A stretch of DNA of 35,562 nt. It comes from Methylobacter sp. GTDB taxonomy: Bacteria > Pseudomonadota > Gammaproteobacteria > Methylococcales > Methylomonadaceae. The notes under the pieces were generated by a model. That model was not told the DNA's origin and searched no databases. It saw nothing but the letters and a program-made list of their open reading frames with translations. The stretch covers positions 1 through 35,562 of the forward strand of contig NZ_JALOCF010000052.1 in NCBI RefSeq assembly GCF_023227905.1, given 5' to 3'. Shown piece by piece: positions 16,671-24,641 of this stretch (within the stretch, counting starts at the first letter, position 1; every line of letters begins with the position of its first letter). The position numbers and the translations under genes are program-made.

Positions 16671-18910
16671 TCTTGAACGTCCTGTTTAAAGTGTCGATTC
16701 AACGCCCAGATAGGAAAGATATTCCTATAATTGGCGTAAGTTATCATGCAGTTGTAATTAAAAACGCCGGAAATATTTTCCTGAGGCCAATCGCCAATGT
16801 CGGTCTGCCTGTTCAGCAACACATTGATGCCGGTTTTGGTAATGGTCTTATCACCAAAATCAGCGGCCATCAGTGCCAGCAGCGCCCAAGAGGTGTTAAC
16901 AATTTGCGACGAATCCGCCTCGGTGTAAGTCAGCGTCGAACAGGATTTGAACGTCTCGCCCCAGCCGCCATCCGGTTTTTGCTTACCAACCAGAAAAGTG
17001 CAGGCCTTGCTAAGACTGGCCGTTAAGATGGCATCGTCATAATAGCCTTTACCTTTGGCCTTGCTGAGCGCTTCCACGCCAAACCAGGTTGCATAGGTAA
17101 AACAGACCGCCCAACCGCCGTACCAGGAGCCATCCGATTTTTGCTGCTTAAGGATAAAATCAATTCCCGCACTGATAGCTTTGCGTATTTCGCCGCTTTT
17201 ATAACCCGGATAAATTTCCTGAAATTCCAATAGTGAAATAACGCAAGCCGCGGTACATTCCGTCCAGGAATAATCAATCATGATATCGGCAAAGACTTCA
17301 GACGGGTTGAGCTTTTCCAGCCATTTGGGTGCGCGTGTCAGTTCATACGTTGCCCAACCGCCGTCAGTATTTTGATAAGAAAGGATAATGTCTACGGCTT
17401 GTCTGATACGCTGATCATCAATTGCCGGTTTAACCACACCTGAATGATGAACGGCCAACGTGGCGCTTAGGCCTTCCGCGGTACAATCGGCAACCGGCCA
17501 GCCATTTTCCGCCGTTGAAAATGGCCAGCTGCCGACCATGGGGTGGCGGAAAAATTCGGCATGCGTGGGATGTTCGGCCTTGACTTGCGACAGATCAATA
17601 AATTGATAGCTTTTGGCAATAGTTTCTGGGAATAGTTTGCCCAAGTCGCTTTCCAGCATGGCGCGGGTTGCAAAAGCGGTATCCCAAAGCTGCGAACCGT
17701 TGTAGCCGCTCATCTTCATGCCGTCTTCGGCAACCCATAGGTAATCAAACCAGCGGGCTACGTGCTTTTTAAATTGCTCAGAATCCTTGCCGTAGGCATG
17801 CCAGATACAAATGGAATTGATGGCTTGATTGACCGGGCCTATGTTGATGTAGTTGGTTTGCTCATCCTCGGCATTGAGGTATTTCAAGATGTAGTCCGTA
17901 GACTTTTTTCTTAACCAGGTGCATTTAAATTTTTCATAGCTGTTGGTGAAAAAGTTCATCCACTTCAGTACCGGAGACGGTGTGGTATAACAATCTTTTT
18001 CGCAGACGGCATTGCGCTGTTTCGGCCAATCGATTGACGCGAAATCCTCGTTATAAATTTCTTCCCTTAAGGACAGGATCAGTTCATTTTCGGGCGCTTT
18101 AATCCGCTGGGCATAGCAATAAGCCATTGGCAAGTACACCATGCGCGTATGGCACCAGTAACGCCAGGGATGAACCGGCAGCCATTTAGGAAACAACCAC
18201 ATTTCAGGAAACAGGCTGTTAAAGCCTTGCCAGTCATAACAATTCAGCACCGCCAGATAAAATTTTCCCCAGGAGGGAATACCGGTAGCACCGCCATTGT
18301 TTTTGATCCACGCCCTGGCCTGAACCAATTGCTGATGATTTTTATCGACGCCAAGAAGGCGCAATGACACGTATTGCATGACGGTGCCGAATATCGTCGA
18401 TTCGCCCTCGATATGCATGCCCCAGCCGGCATCTTTATTTTGATGGTTGAATAAATAAAGCTTCATCATTTCCCGGTGCGCTTTGGGAAACGGTGTGTCC
18501 GAAATATAAGAGGCGATAAGCAGGCCGGGCAAAAGAAATAGCGGGCCGCCGTAGTCCCCCGGCCAATGGCCGTCTTCACTTTGCAAATAAGAGTAGTAGT
18601 TCATTCCCTTGATGAGCGCATCGATGACTTTTTGCTCATAGGGGCTCTCTAACTGCGGTATTTGCCCAGTAAATTTCTGGAACTTCGCGTCAGTGGCTGT
18701 ATTTCTGAAAACCTTGTCGCCGGAATTGGGATTTCCGGATTTATCAAACTGAAAATCTTCCGCAAACTGCGCTATGTCTTGCTCTGTAATATTATCGACA
18801 TTTTGTAAATGTGCATTGATATTGCTTGAGCCGGGCTTGAACGCCCAGACTTGCCGTCCGTTATCAGTAAGTAGTTGCCAGTTTTTCCAACCAGATTTTA
18901 CATTCAGCAT
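16667..18910 (-). CDS. osc: Oxidosqualene cyclase, lanosterol synthase type
   Basis: This enzyme cyclises 2,3-oxidosqualene to a tetracyclic sterol. The 747-aa protein has the catalytic motif DCTAE at 475-479, which distinguishes oxidosqualene cyclases from squalene-hopene cyclases (DxDD). Several QW repeats are visible, including QSEDGHWPGDYG, QNTDGGWATYE, QKSDGSWYGGW and QKPDGGWGE. Val473, two residues before the catalytic Asp475, matches the valine typical of lanosterol synthases (isoleucine in cycloartenol synthases), so lanosterol is the expected product. A clear ribosome-binding site (AAGGA) precedes ATG 18910. It sits 76 bases downstream of the NTF2-like gene and overlaps squalene epoxidase. 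Confidence 0.95.
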   Translation of the reverse strand: MLNVKSGWKNWQLLTDNGRQVWAFKPGSSNINAHLQNVDNITEQDIAQFAEDFQFDKSGNPNSGDKVFRNTATDAKFQKFTGQIPQLESPYEQKVIDALIKGMNYYSYLQSEDGHWPGDYGGPLFLLPGLLIASYISDTPFPKAHREMMKLYLFNHQNKDAGWGMHIEGESTIFGTVMQYVSLRLLGVDKNHQQLVQARAWIKNNGGATGIPSWGKFYLAVLNCYDWQGFNSLFPEMWLFPKWLPVHPWRYWCHTRMVYLPMAYCYAQRIKAPENELILSLREEIYNEDFASIDWPKQRNAVCEKDCYTTPSPVLKWMNFFTNSYEKFKCTWLRKKSTDYILKYLNAEDEQTNYINIGPVNQAINSICIWHAYGKDSEQFKKHVARWFDYLWVAEDGMKMSGYNGSQLWDTAFATRAMLESDLGKLFPETIAKSYQFIDLSQVKAEHPTHAEFFRHPMVGSWPFSTAENGWPVADCTAEGLSATLAVHHSGVVKPAIDDQRIRQAVDIILSYQNTDGGWATYELTRAPKWLEKLNPSEVFADIMIDYSWTECTAACVISLLEFQEIYPGYKSGEIRKAISAGIDFILKQQKSDGSWYGGWAVCFTYATWFGVEALSKAKGKGYYDDAILTASLSKACTFLVGKQKPDGGWGETFKSCSTLTYTEADSSQIVNTSWALLALMAADFGDKTITKTGINVLLNRQTDIGDWPQENISGVFNYNCMITYANYRNIFPIWALNRHFKQDVQE

Positions 18911-18986
18911 AGATTCCTTCTTTTAACTATTATCATGGTCAAGCGCCAAATGCCATATTCGAATGGATGGCAATGATATTTTTAAT

Positions 18987-19589
18987 TTATTTATTACACA
19001 GGGCAATACGTAACATTACCAACAAGCCTTTCATTTTTTTCAATAAACCGGACGGTTTACGCAAACGTTCGTGGCCTGGCAGCAATTGCCCTTTGGCCAA
19101 TTTGCCTATTTTTCTTTTCACGGCCGGGTCGAGCTTACCGTCGGCGGCCAACTCAAAAAACAAAGCTTTCACATTGCCTAAATCAAAAAAATCCCGTTGC
19201 CATTCCCATTTATAATTGCCGCCATAACGAAACCAGGAGCCGCCTATACCGGCGACTTCATAATGCGTGCCATCTTCCCGTAGCGCAGGCGACACCTGGC
19301 GCCAGAGGCCAATCACTTCGCCCTGCTTTTCATCGATTAATATGCGGTGGTACGGATAGCGCCATTGTTCAAAGCCTTCCATTTGCACGCCTAAAGCCCA
19401 TTCTTCTATCTGTTTACGGCTGCGTGCGACAAACTCTTCATTAGGCCCGATATTCCAGCGGTATTCTGCGTCATCGGTATACATCGCGCCCAGATATTTG
19501 GGCCAGTTGCCTTCTTTTTCAGCGTCACGATTCGCCTGCAACCAACGTTCAACCATTTCTTCAAGTTCTGCTCTGGGATATGCGGCCAT
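18987..19589 (-). CDS. NTF2/SnoaL-fold protein of the sterol operon, unknown role
   Basis: This 200-aa protein starts 11 bases after the cyp51 stop with a GAGAT ribosome-binding site, so it is almost certainly co-transcribed with cyp51. The region of about residues 8-140 reads as an NTF2/SnoaL-like cone fold: an N-terminal helix (ELEEMVERWLQANRDA), the typical MYTDDAEYRW strand, and later strands around GEVIGLWRQ and WEWQRDFF. The last 60 residues are an unusual extension, basic and then amphipathic (GLLKKMKGLLVMLRIALCNK at the end), which could touch a membrane. The fold is shared by ketosteroid isomerases, polyketide cyclases and limonene epoxide hydrolases, but I cannot identify a catalytic signature. 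A role as sterol isomerase, sterol-binding chaperone or partner of CYP51 is inference from position only. Confidence 0.8.
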   Translation of the reverse strand: MAAYPRAELEEMVERWLQANRDAEKEGNWPKYLGAMYTDDAEYRWNIGPNEEFVARSRKQIEEWALGVQMEGFEQWRYPYHRILIDEKQGEVIGLWRQVSPALREDGTHYEVAGIGGSWFRYGGNYKWEWQRDFFDLGNVKALFFELAADGKLDPAVKRKIGKLAKGQLLPGHERLRKPSGLLKKMKGLLVMLRIALCNK

Positions 19590-19600
19590 TCTTTATCTCT

Positions 19601-21229
19601 TTAGTGCGTTATTTTAATTGCCTTGGTCGGGCAATATTTTTCGGCTTGCCGGGCTTTTTTAAGCAACTCCAGCGACGGGTTCTCTTGCAAGACGGTGACA
19701 TTCCCTGCATCGTCTACCTGAAAAAGTTCAGGCGCTTCAGTCATGCAGGTTGCATGGCCCTGGCAAAGCTCTCTGTCGATTGTTATTTGAAAACCCGGGC
19801 TCGGCAGTACCCTTTCCTCAGCGATATGCGCCGTTGGCTCAACAAAAGCTTTTTTGGTGAGCGCGCGTTTTTTGTATCGAACCCGGCAAGGCGACAGCGG
19901 TTGCACCACCATTTGGGTGAAGTCATCCTGATAAGTATCCTTGTCATCAATCAGTTCAAAGGTATATCGACGTAACAGGATGCTGAAAATGGCTTTGAGT
20001 TGCAGCATCGCAAAAGCGTTGCCGCTGCACTTGTGTTTACCGCCGCCGAAAGCAATCCAGCTGAAAGGCGCGGCATCTTCCTGGCGGGTTTCCGAGTAAC
20101 GATCAGGATCAAACTTTTCCGGGTCCGGAAAAACATCCGCAATGCGATGCGACACGCGCGGCGAGGCGCAAACGTATTTTCCGGCTTTTACCGTGTAATC
20201 TTTAAACTGAAAGTCTTGCATCACTTTGCGAATTAAAAATATCAAGGGTGGATGCAAGCGCAGCACTTCTTTAATGACATTTTCCAACGCCGGAATTTCC
20301 CGTAGCGACTGAAAAGTGACCTCGCCATCAATACCGAAGTGCACGTCCAGTTCATTCAATACCCGCGCCAACTGTTCAGGCCGTCGCGCCAATTCCAGCA
20401 AGGTCCAGGCTGCCGTGCCTGCTGTTGTATGATGCCCGGCGAATATGGTGCCTATCAGCATGCCGGTTATTTCGTGAGCTGACAAACGGCTGCCATCGTC
20501 ATAGCGGGCATCAATCAGTAATTGAAACGCATCTTCGCTTTTTTCCGGTTTTTGCGCTCTTTTGGCAATGATGCCGGTGACCAGTTCCTGAAGTCTTGCG
20601 CGCGCTTTATCACGGCGGCGAAACACCGGTAACGGCAAATAGGGAAAAACAAAGGCCAGCGGATTTACGCCTTTTTCAAGATCGTGATAGATTTTCGCAA
20701 ACTCTTCATTCAGTTCGTAACGGAACTCATCGCCAAGCAGGCAGTGGCTGGAGGTGTAGATGGTGAGTTCTTTCATAAACTCAAGCAGATCAATTTCGCC
20801 GTTATCGCCCCAATCAGCAATCATTTGCTCGACTTCCCTGACGATCACTTGCGCATAGCCTCGCATCGGTTTATCCCGCAATACCGGCATCAACATCTTG
20901 AGCTGTTGGTCTTTTTTATGCGGCGGCGCATCAAAAACCACGCCCTTGCCGAAAATAGGCGTCATGATTTTATACGCCTGGCTTTGGTCCAGCTGAGCGT
21001 CGGGCGCGCGAAAAAAAGCTTCGTTTGCTTCAGGGCCGGTCATCAGCACCATTTTTTGATGAAACATACGGAATTCGCCGATTTCACCCAGTTTATTTCT
21101 GAGTCGCATCATGTAGTCGAAAGGATTTTTGCCGAATTCGAGCATATGCCCTAAGACGGGCCATGCGCCGGGCATTTTAGGAGGTTCTTTGCCGGGCGAA
21201 ACGTTTTTTTGGGTATTAGTTGCTGTCAT
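19601..21229 (-). CDS. cyp51: Sterol 14-alpha-demethylase CYP51 fused to a 3Fe-4S type ferredoxin
   Basis: This cytochrome P450 removes the 14-alpha methyl group of lanosterol in three oxidation steps. I chose ATG 21229 (542 aa); an upstream TTG at 21286 would add 19 residues without a ribosome-binding site. P450 domain: I-helix AGHHTT at 264-269 (the CYP51-type AGxHTT), ExxR near 321-324 (EVLR), and heme loop FGGGKHKCSG with Cys401. After a short linker a ferredoxin domain occupies about 478-542, with C489, C495 and C533 (CQGHATC ... CPTKAI) and His492 in the place where 4Fe-4S ferredoxins have a cysteine. This fusion is known from Methylococcus capsulatus. It is probably the first gene of the operon, with a candidate promoter upstream. 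Confidence 0.95.
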   Translation of the reverse strand: MTATNTQKNVSPGKEPPKMPGAWPVLGHMLEFGKNPFDYMMRLRNKLGEIGEFRMFHQKMVLMTGPEANEAFFRAPDAQLDQSQAYKIMTPIFGKGVVFDAPPHKKDQQLKMLMPVLRDKPMRGYAQVIVREVEQMIADWGDNGEIDLLEFMKELTIYTSSHCLLGDEFRYELNEEFAKIYHDLEKGVNPLAFVFPYLPLPVFRRRDKARARLQELVTGIIAKRAQKPEKSEDAFQLLIDARYDDGSRLSAHEITGMLIGTIFAGHHTTAGTAAWTLLELARRPEQLARVLNELDVHFGIDGEVTFQSLREIPALENVIKEVLRLHPPLIFLIRKVMQDFQFKDYTVKAGKYVCASPRVSHRIADVFPDPEKFDPDRYSETRQEDAAPFSWIAFGGGKHKCSGNAFAMLQLKAIFSILLRRYTFELIDDKDTYQDDFTQMVVQPLSPCRVRYKKRALTKKAFVEPTAHIAEERVLPSPGFQITIDRELCQGHATCMTEAPELFQVDDAGNVTVLQENPSLELLKKARQAEKYCPTKAIKITH

Positions 21230-21329
21230 AGCTCGTTCATCTTGATGTATTTGTGCATTAAGGAACGCTGACTCTATGAGTTCCAATTTTCTCGGCGAGC
21301 ATTAGCATTTAAACTCAACAATAAGTCCT

Positions 21330-21357
21330 ATTATATGAATATTTAATGAATTATGAA
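21330..21357 (-). promoter_or_regulatory. Candidate sigma-70 promoter for the cyp51 operon
   Basis: On the minus strand a perfect TATAAT (21335-21330) lies 16 bases after TTCATA (21357-21352), in a short AT-rich island about 100 bases before the cyp51 start. The -35 box matches the consensus at four of six positions. No other good promoter was noted before the next upstream gene. No sterol-responsive operator is recognised. Confidence 0.4.
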
Positions 21358-21935
21358 TAAGTTTCCACTTTGCGCGTCAGATAGCGCATCAAAAAAACAC
21401 ATTGATGGCTAAAGCTTTAAAGGAATATAAGTGACGGTTCTCACCCCGTCTTTTCCATCATTTTCATCGCGAATGGGGCGAATACCGCGCCGCACAAGAC
21501 ACAGGCGGGGCGGTAAGGTAAAGCCCCCCATGTTGAGGCGGCCGATATTACCCGAGCGCAGCCTCATCATTGAAGCGCATGCAAGAACATCATGGGAAAA
21601 CAGAGGATGCTTCAACCCTATCTGTTAGGATACGGCCGAATCCTGATTGCTTCCGATAGCCTCCAGGTTCACCGCGCAAAGCGTTATGCTTGCCGTCAGA
21701 ATAAATCGCTTTGTTCCAGGATCTGCGCTATCGGTTCCTGCCAACCGTTCGCCTTACTCTGGTGGAGCGTACCCGCTGCCGCCCACAAGCTTCGGGCCTG
21801 GATTCGCAACTGGATCATTTATGAAGGCACAACAGCCAATAATGCGGCAATCTGCGCGAATTGACGCCGATTTATTTAAATCTCGCGACAGAACCCGAAT
21901 TCCTTTTCGGGATATCCTGGCACGAGATGGAATAG
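21358..21935. other. Intergenic stretch upstream of the sterol operon
   Basis: About 580 bases without a supported gene. Several overlapping ORFs of 65-105 codons exist on both strands, but they lack ribosome-binding sites and read as random, Arg/Ser/Pro-rich peptides. The higher GC content suggests decayed coding or mobile sequence, which I could not identify. Confidence 0.4.
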
Positions 21936-23468
21936 TTACTCCTCCAGCCTCGCCGCTTTAAAACGGGCGGATGCCCCCAAGAGGCCGACCACGAAGAAAG
22001 CCGTGCCGACCAGGGTGAAGCGCAGATTCGACTCCTCGATAGCCAAGTCGTCGGTAGCGTAAAGCATGATAACGACGGCGACCGTTCCCCAGCCGAGAAA
22101 ACGCAGCGCAGCGGCTATAATCAGGTCACTCAGCGTTTCCGACTCGCTGACCGGCGTGTCCATTCGATAGGCCACAAAACCGCACACGAATGCCGGCAGG
22201 ATGCCCCAGCGCATATGCCGGACAAAGCTTTCCAGAAAATCGAAGTTATCTTTGTAGTAAGTCAGCTCAAGTATAAGCGCCGATACCGTGGTGCTGACAA
22301 TGAACCCCATTATCATCATTGCCATATAAAACCCATAGTACCGATCGGATTGCTCCCGATGGTGCCTGAAGGTGAGCGTCCGTGAAATAAAGACCAGCGC
22401 TATCGGAAGGACATACATCGGGATGGCATACGCAATCCACCGAAGCGTAGTGTAATTAAAATGCGCCAGCGGCTTATCGGGAAACAGGAAAGCATTGTGC
22501 AGCGAAACCGAAATCTCCCGGCCCAACATAACCCCGATAGCGGTGGCGGCCGTGAAAAGCAGGATATATTTATAAGTGTGCTTCAGGCGGGCTTCGTGGA
22601 TATTGCCGCCGAGCCGCTTCACGGTCGCCCATATCTCTTTCTCGCTTGCGCTCCCGAACACAACCAGAGATGCAAGCAAGCGGCACAGCAGGCCGGTGAG
22701 GTGATCCAGCTCCTTGAGTAATTTGACCGTCTTGGTGTAGTGAGGTTCCGCTTCCTTCCAAACGGCCACTTTTTCCGACATTGCATTATAGGAGATACAG
22801 ATTTCCCCCCACTTCAGCGATGGTTCGTTGAAAAAACGACGGTAGGACGATTGATTGGCGTAGCTCTGTATCTGGTCAAAAAGAAGACAATTATGTGCCC
22901 ATTTATACTCGACCGTGGCGCTGGATTTTTCGAAATCGCCGGGATCGATGCTCGGCACCAGCAGGCGATTGCCGATTTGTGTTTTTAAGCTATCGTCGAC
23001 CGCCGACAATCTTGAGGTAATGAGTGCGTTATAGACCTCTACCGCTTTGGTCGGGATTGCGAAAGCGTCATGGATGCTGTCCCGCAATATCAGCAAAGGA
23101 TTAAACTTGCTTTCCCAGCCGATAAAAAAAAGAAACAGCCCGGCGGCAATCAACGGCATGATCGTGTTTCCGTCCAAGCCATTCAGAAGATTCACCAGTT
23201 CCCCGGAGCGAAGGTTCTTCACGATCAGCGTCACCAGCGGTTCCAAGGGCAGCCAGCGCCAGGTAAGCAGCCAGAAAAGTACGGCCATAAACGTGCAGTA
23301 CGATGCCATCCCTACCCAATAGGTGCTGCTGCGGCTAAAGTATTGAGGTAATGTCGGTTCAGCGCCTAACTGAATCCGGCGTTTTTGGAAGGATCGGTAG
23401 GCGAGGAAAAACACCGCCCCGGTTCCAAGAAACTGCACCACAAAGTTAATCAAGAGTTCGATGGTCAT
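21936..23468 (-). CDS. Multi-pass membrane protein of unknown function, 510 aa
   Basis: I do not recognise this family. ATG 23468 (starting MTIELLINFVVQFLGTGAVFF) has AGGAG about 10 bases upstream; the frame is open further to 23525 without a better start. The protein has about three hydrophobic segments in the first 130 residues and a cytoplasmic-looking, charged middle domain (about 135-300) with several helices (e.g. SEKVAVWKEAEPHYTKTVKLLKEL, cut here to its ends SEKVAV and KLLKEL). Six or more membrane segments follow in the C-terminal third. No transporter signature, ATPase motif or catalytic residue is evident. It lies upstream of the cyp51 operon on the same strand but is 700 bases away, so a sterol role is only a possibility. 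Confidence 0.75.
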   Translation of the reverse strand: MTIELLINFVVQFLGTGAVFFLAYRSFQKRRIQLGAEPTLPQYFSRSSTYWVGMASYCTFMAVLFWLLTWRWLPLEPLVTLIVKNLRSGELVNLLNGLDGNTIMPLIAAGLFLFFIGWESKFNPLLILRDSIHDAFAIPTKAVEVYNALITSRLSAVDDSLKTQIGNRLLVPSIDPGDFEKSSATVEYKWAHNCLLFDQIQSYANQSSYRRFFNEPSLKWGEICISYNAMSEKVAVWKEAEPHYTKTVKLLKELDHLTGLLCRLLASLVVFGSASEKEIWATVKRLGGNIHEARLKHTYKYILLFTAATAIGVMLGREISVSLHNAFLFPDKPLAHFNYTTLRWIAYAIPMYVLPIALVFISRTLTFRHHREQSDRYYGFYMAMMIMGFIVSTTVSALILELTYYKDNFDFLESFVRHMRWGILPAFVCGFVAYRMDTPVSESETLSDLIIAAALRFLGWGTVAVVIMLYATDDLAIEESNLRFTLVGTAFFVVGLLGASARFKAARLEE

Positions 23469-23818
23469 CGTGCAGCTGCTCCTAGGTAATTTACAAGTTT
23501 CGAGTTTAGAAAAATATCCAGCCATGCCTGATTATAAGCACTTAAACGATTCCGGCCGTTTTTCACGCCAGTTCCGCAAAGCCTGGATGAGCATGATGAG
23601 GCCGAGCCCGCGTTGCCGGATCGAGTGTCTGTATTATAGCTGAACTTAACGCATCAAGACCTCTTCCAGACTTTGAGCGGCCGAAACGGAGGTGGCAGAA
23701 CGTCCTGATCCGTCCATTGATCGCTCGATCATGCCGTTTCTGCGAGATGAACACGAACCAAGCTTTTTGGCGTTGCCTTCAATAAGCTGACCAGACGGTC
23801 ACTACGCAGGCGCATCAA
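23469..23818. other. Intergenic stretch, possible decayed sequence
   Basis: About 350 bases without a supported gene. A 63-codon minus-strand frame at 23563-23754, rich in Arg and His, resembles the kind of fragment left by transposase genes, but no motif allows a family assignment. Confidence 0.35.
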
Positions 23819-24193
23819 TCAATCTGAATCGACGACAAATTGCGCGATGCCGTCACGGAAAGACCAGTCAATATCATGGTTTTCAGAAATAGTTATCATG
23901 ACATTTTCCGGCGGAATCCCCGGATTGGCTGCCAGGTTCTCCACCACTTTTTTATAAAACGCCTGTTTTGATTCGTCTGAGCGGCCGGCACGCATCACTA
24001 AATGCATCATCACCCGGTCCCCTTCTCGATCTTGAAGCTGCAAGCGCTCCGAATCGAGCTGATGAATAATCTGATAACGGTCATCCATTGGAAAACCCAT
24101 GGTTTCAATGACAGCGGCGTTAACGCTGTCGCCAACTGCTTGAATATACTCGGGTGACTTGCCTGATAATATCGAAATGTTAACGAGCGGCAT
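23819..24193 (-). CDS. Tautomerase-superfamily protein (copy 1)
   Basis: This 124-aa protein begins MPLVNISIL; after Met removal Pro1 would be the catalytic base of the tautomerase (4-oxalocrotonate tautomerase/MIF) superfamily. The length and the ending NHDIDWSFRDGIAQFV match the longer 'tautomerase_2'-like group rather than the 60-residue 4-OT enzymes. It has the two beta-alpha-beta halves expected (ISIL...VNAAVIETM and MMHLVMRAG...FYKKVVENL). The start ATG 24193 is preceded by CAGGAG. A paralogue with the same order of motifs lies at 32775-33155. The substrate is unknown; keto-enol tautomerisation or dehalogenation are known in the superfamily. Confidence 0.85.
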   Translation of the reverse strand: MPLVNISILSGKSPEYIQAVGDSVNAAVIETMGFPMDDRYQIIHQLDSERLQLQDREGDRVMMHLVMRAGRSDESKQAFYKKVVENLAANPGIPPENVMITISENHDIDWSFRDGIAQFVVDSD

Positions 24194-24641
24194 GCTAATC
24201 TCCTGTTTTATGAAAAATTATTAATACAGAAATCAAGCTTAACTATAAGCCGGTTTTTTACTCACCGGTAGCAGAAAACTTAAGCCAGCCTTGCATCCGT
24301 TTCTTGGTCGCTAACAGGTAGGTTATTTGATTTTACCGGCTAATTTGGATATCCGCTCTTAGCTTGCAAGCTGACGATTCCAGAGATTGATGATCCTATT
24401 ACCCTGCCCGGTTAAATTCCCGTAAGTATTCCTGCATATTGTACAAACGGCTTGTTTTTCCTAACCTGCATTGCTTATTCCATTCCGTCCATTGATTTTT
24501 CTATAGTCGCGAGCACCTTCATTCTGCCAATGGCGACGCGTCATCCGTAGACTATGAAATCCGCCTAATCTTCTGCCGGGAGCAGCGTTGGCACAGCGGC
24601 TTGCTAATAAAACATCTAATGCTATGCGGGAGTACAAAGCC
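24194..24641. other. Divergent intergenic region between tautomerase and aconitase genes
   Basis: About 450 AT-rich bases without a supported gene. It must hold the divergent promoters of the tautomerase and aconitase genes, but I see no clear promoter or riboswitch. A 60-codon minus-strand frame at 24461-24643 overlaps the aconitase start and is not convincing. Confidence 0.45.

Noticed and set aside
21592..21961. Overlapping plus-strand frames of 90-104 codons upstream of the sterol operon
   Set aside because: No ribosome-binding site and random-looking residues; the second runs into the coding end of the membrane protein gene on the other strand.
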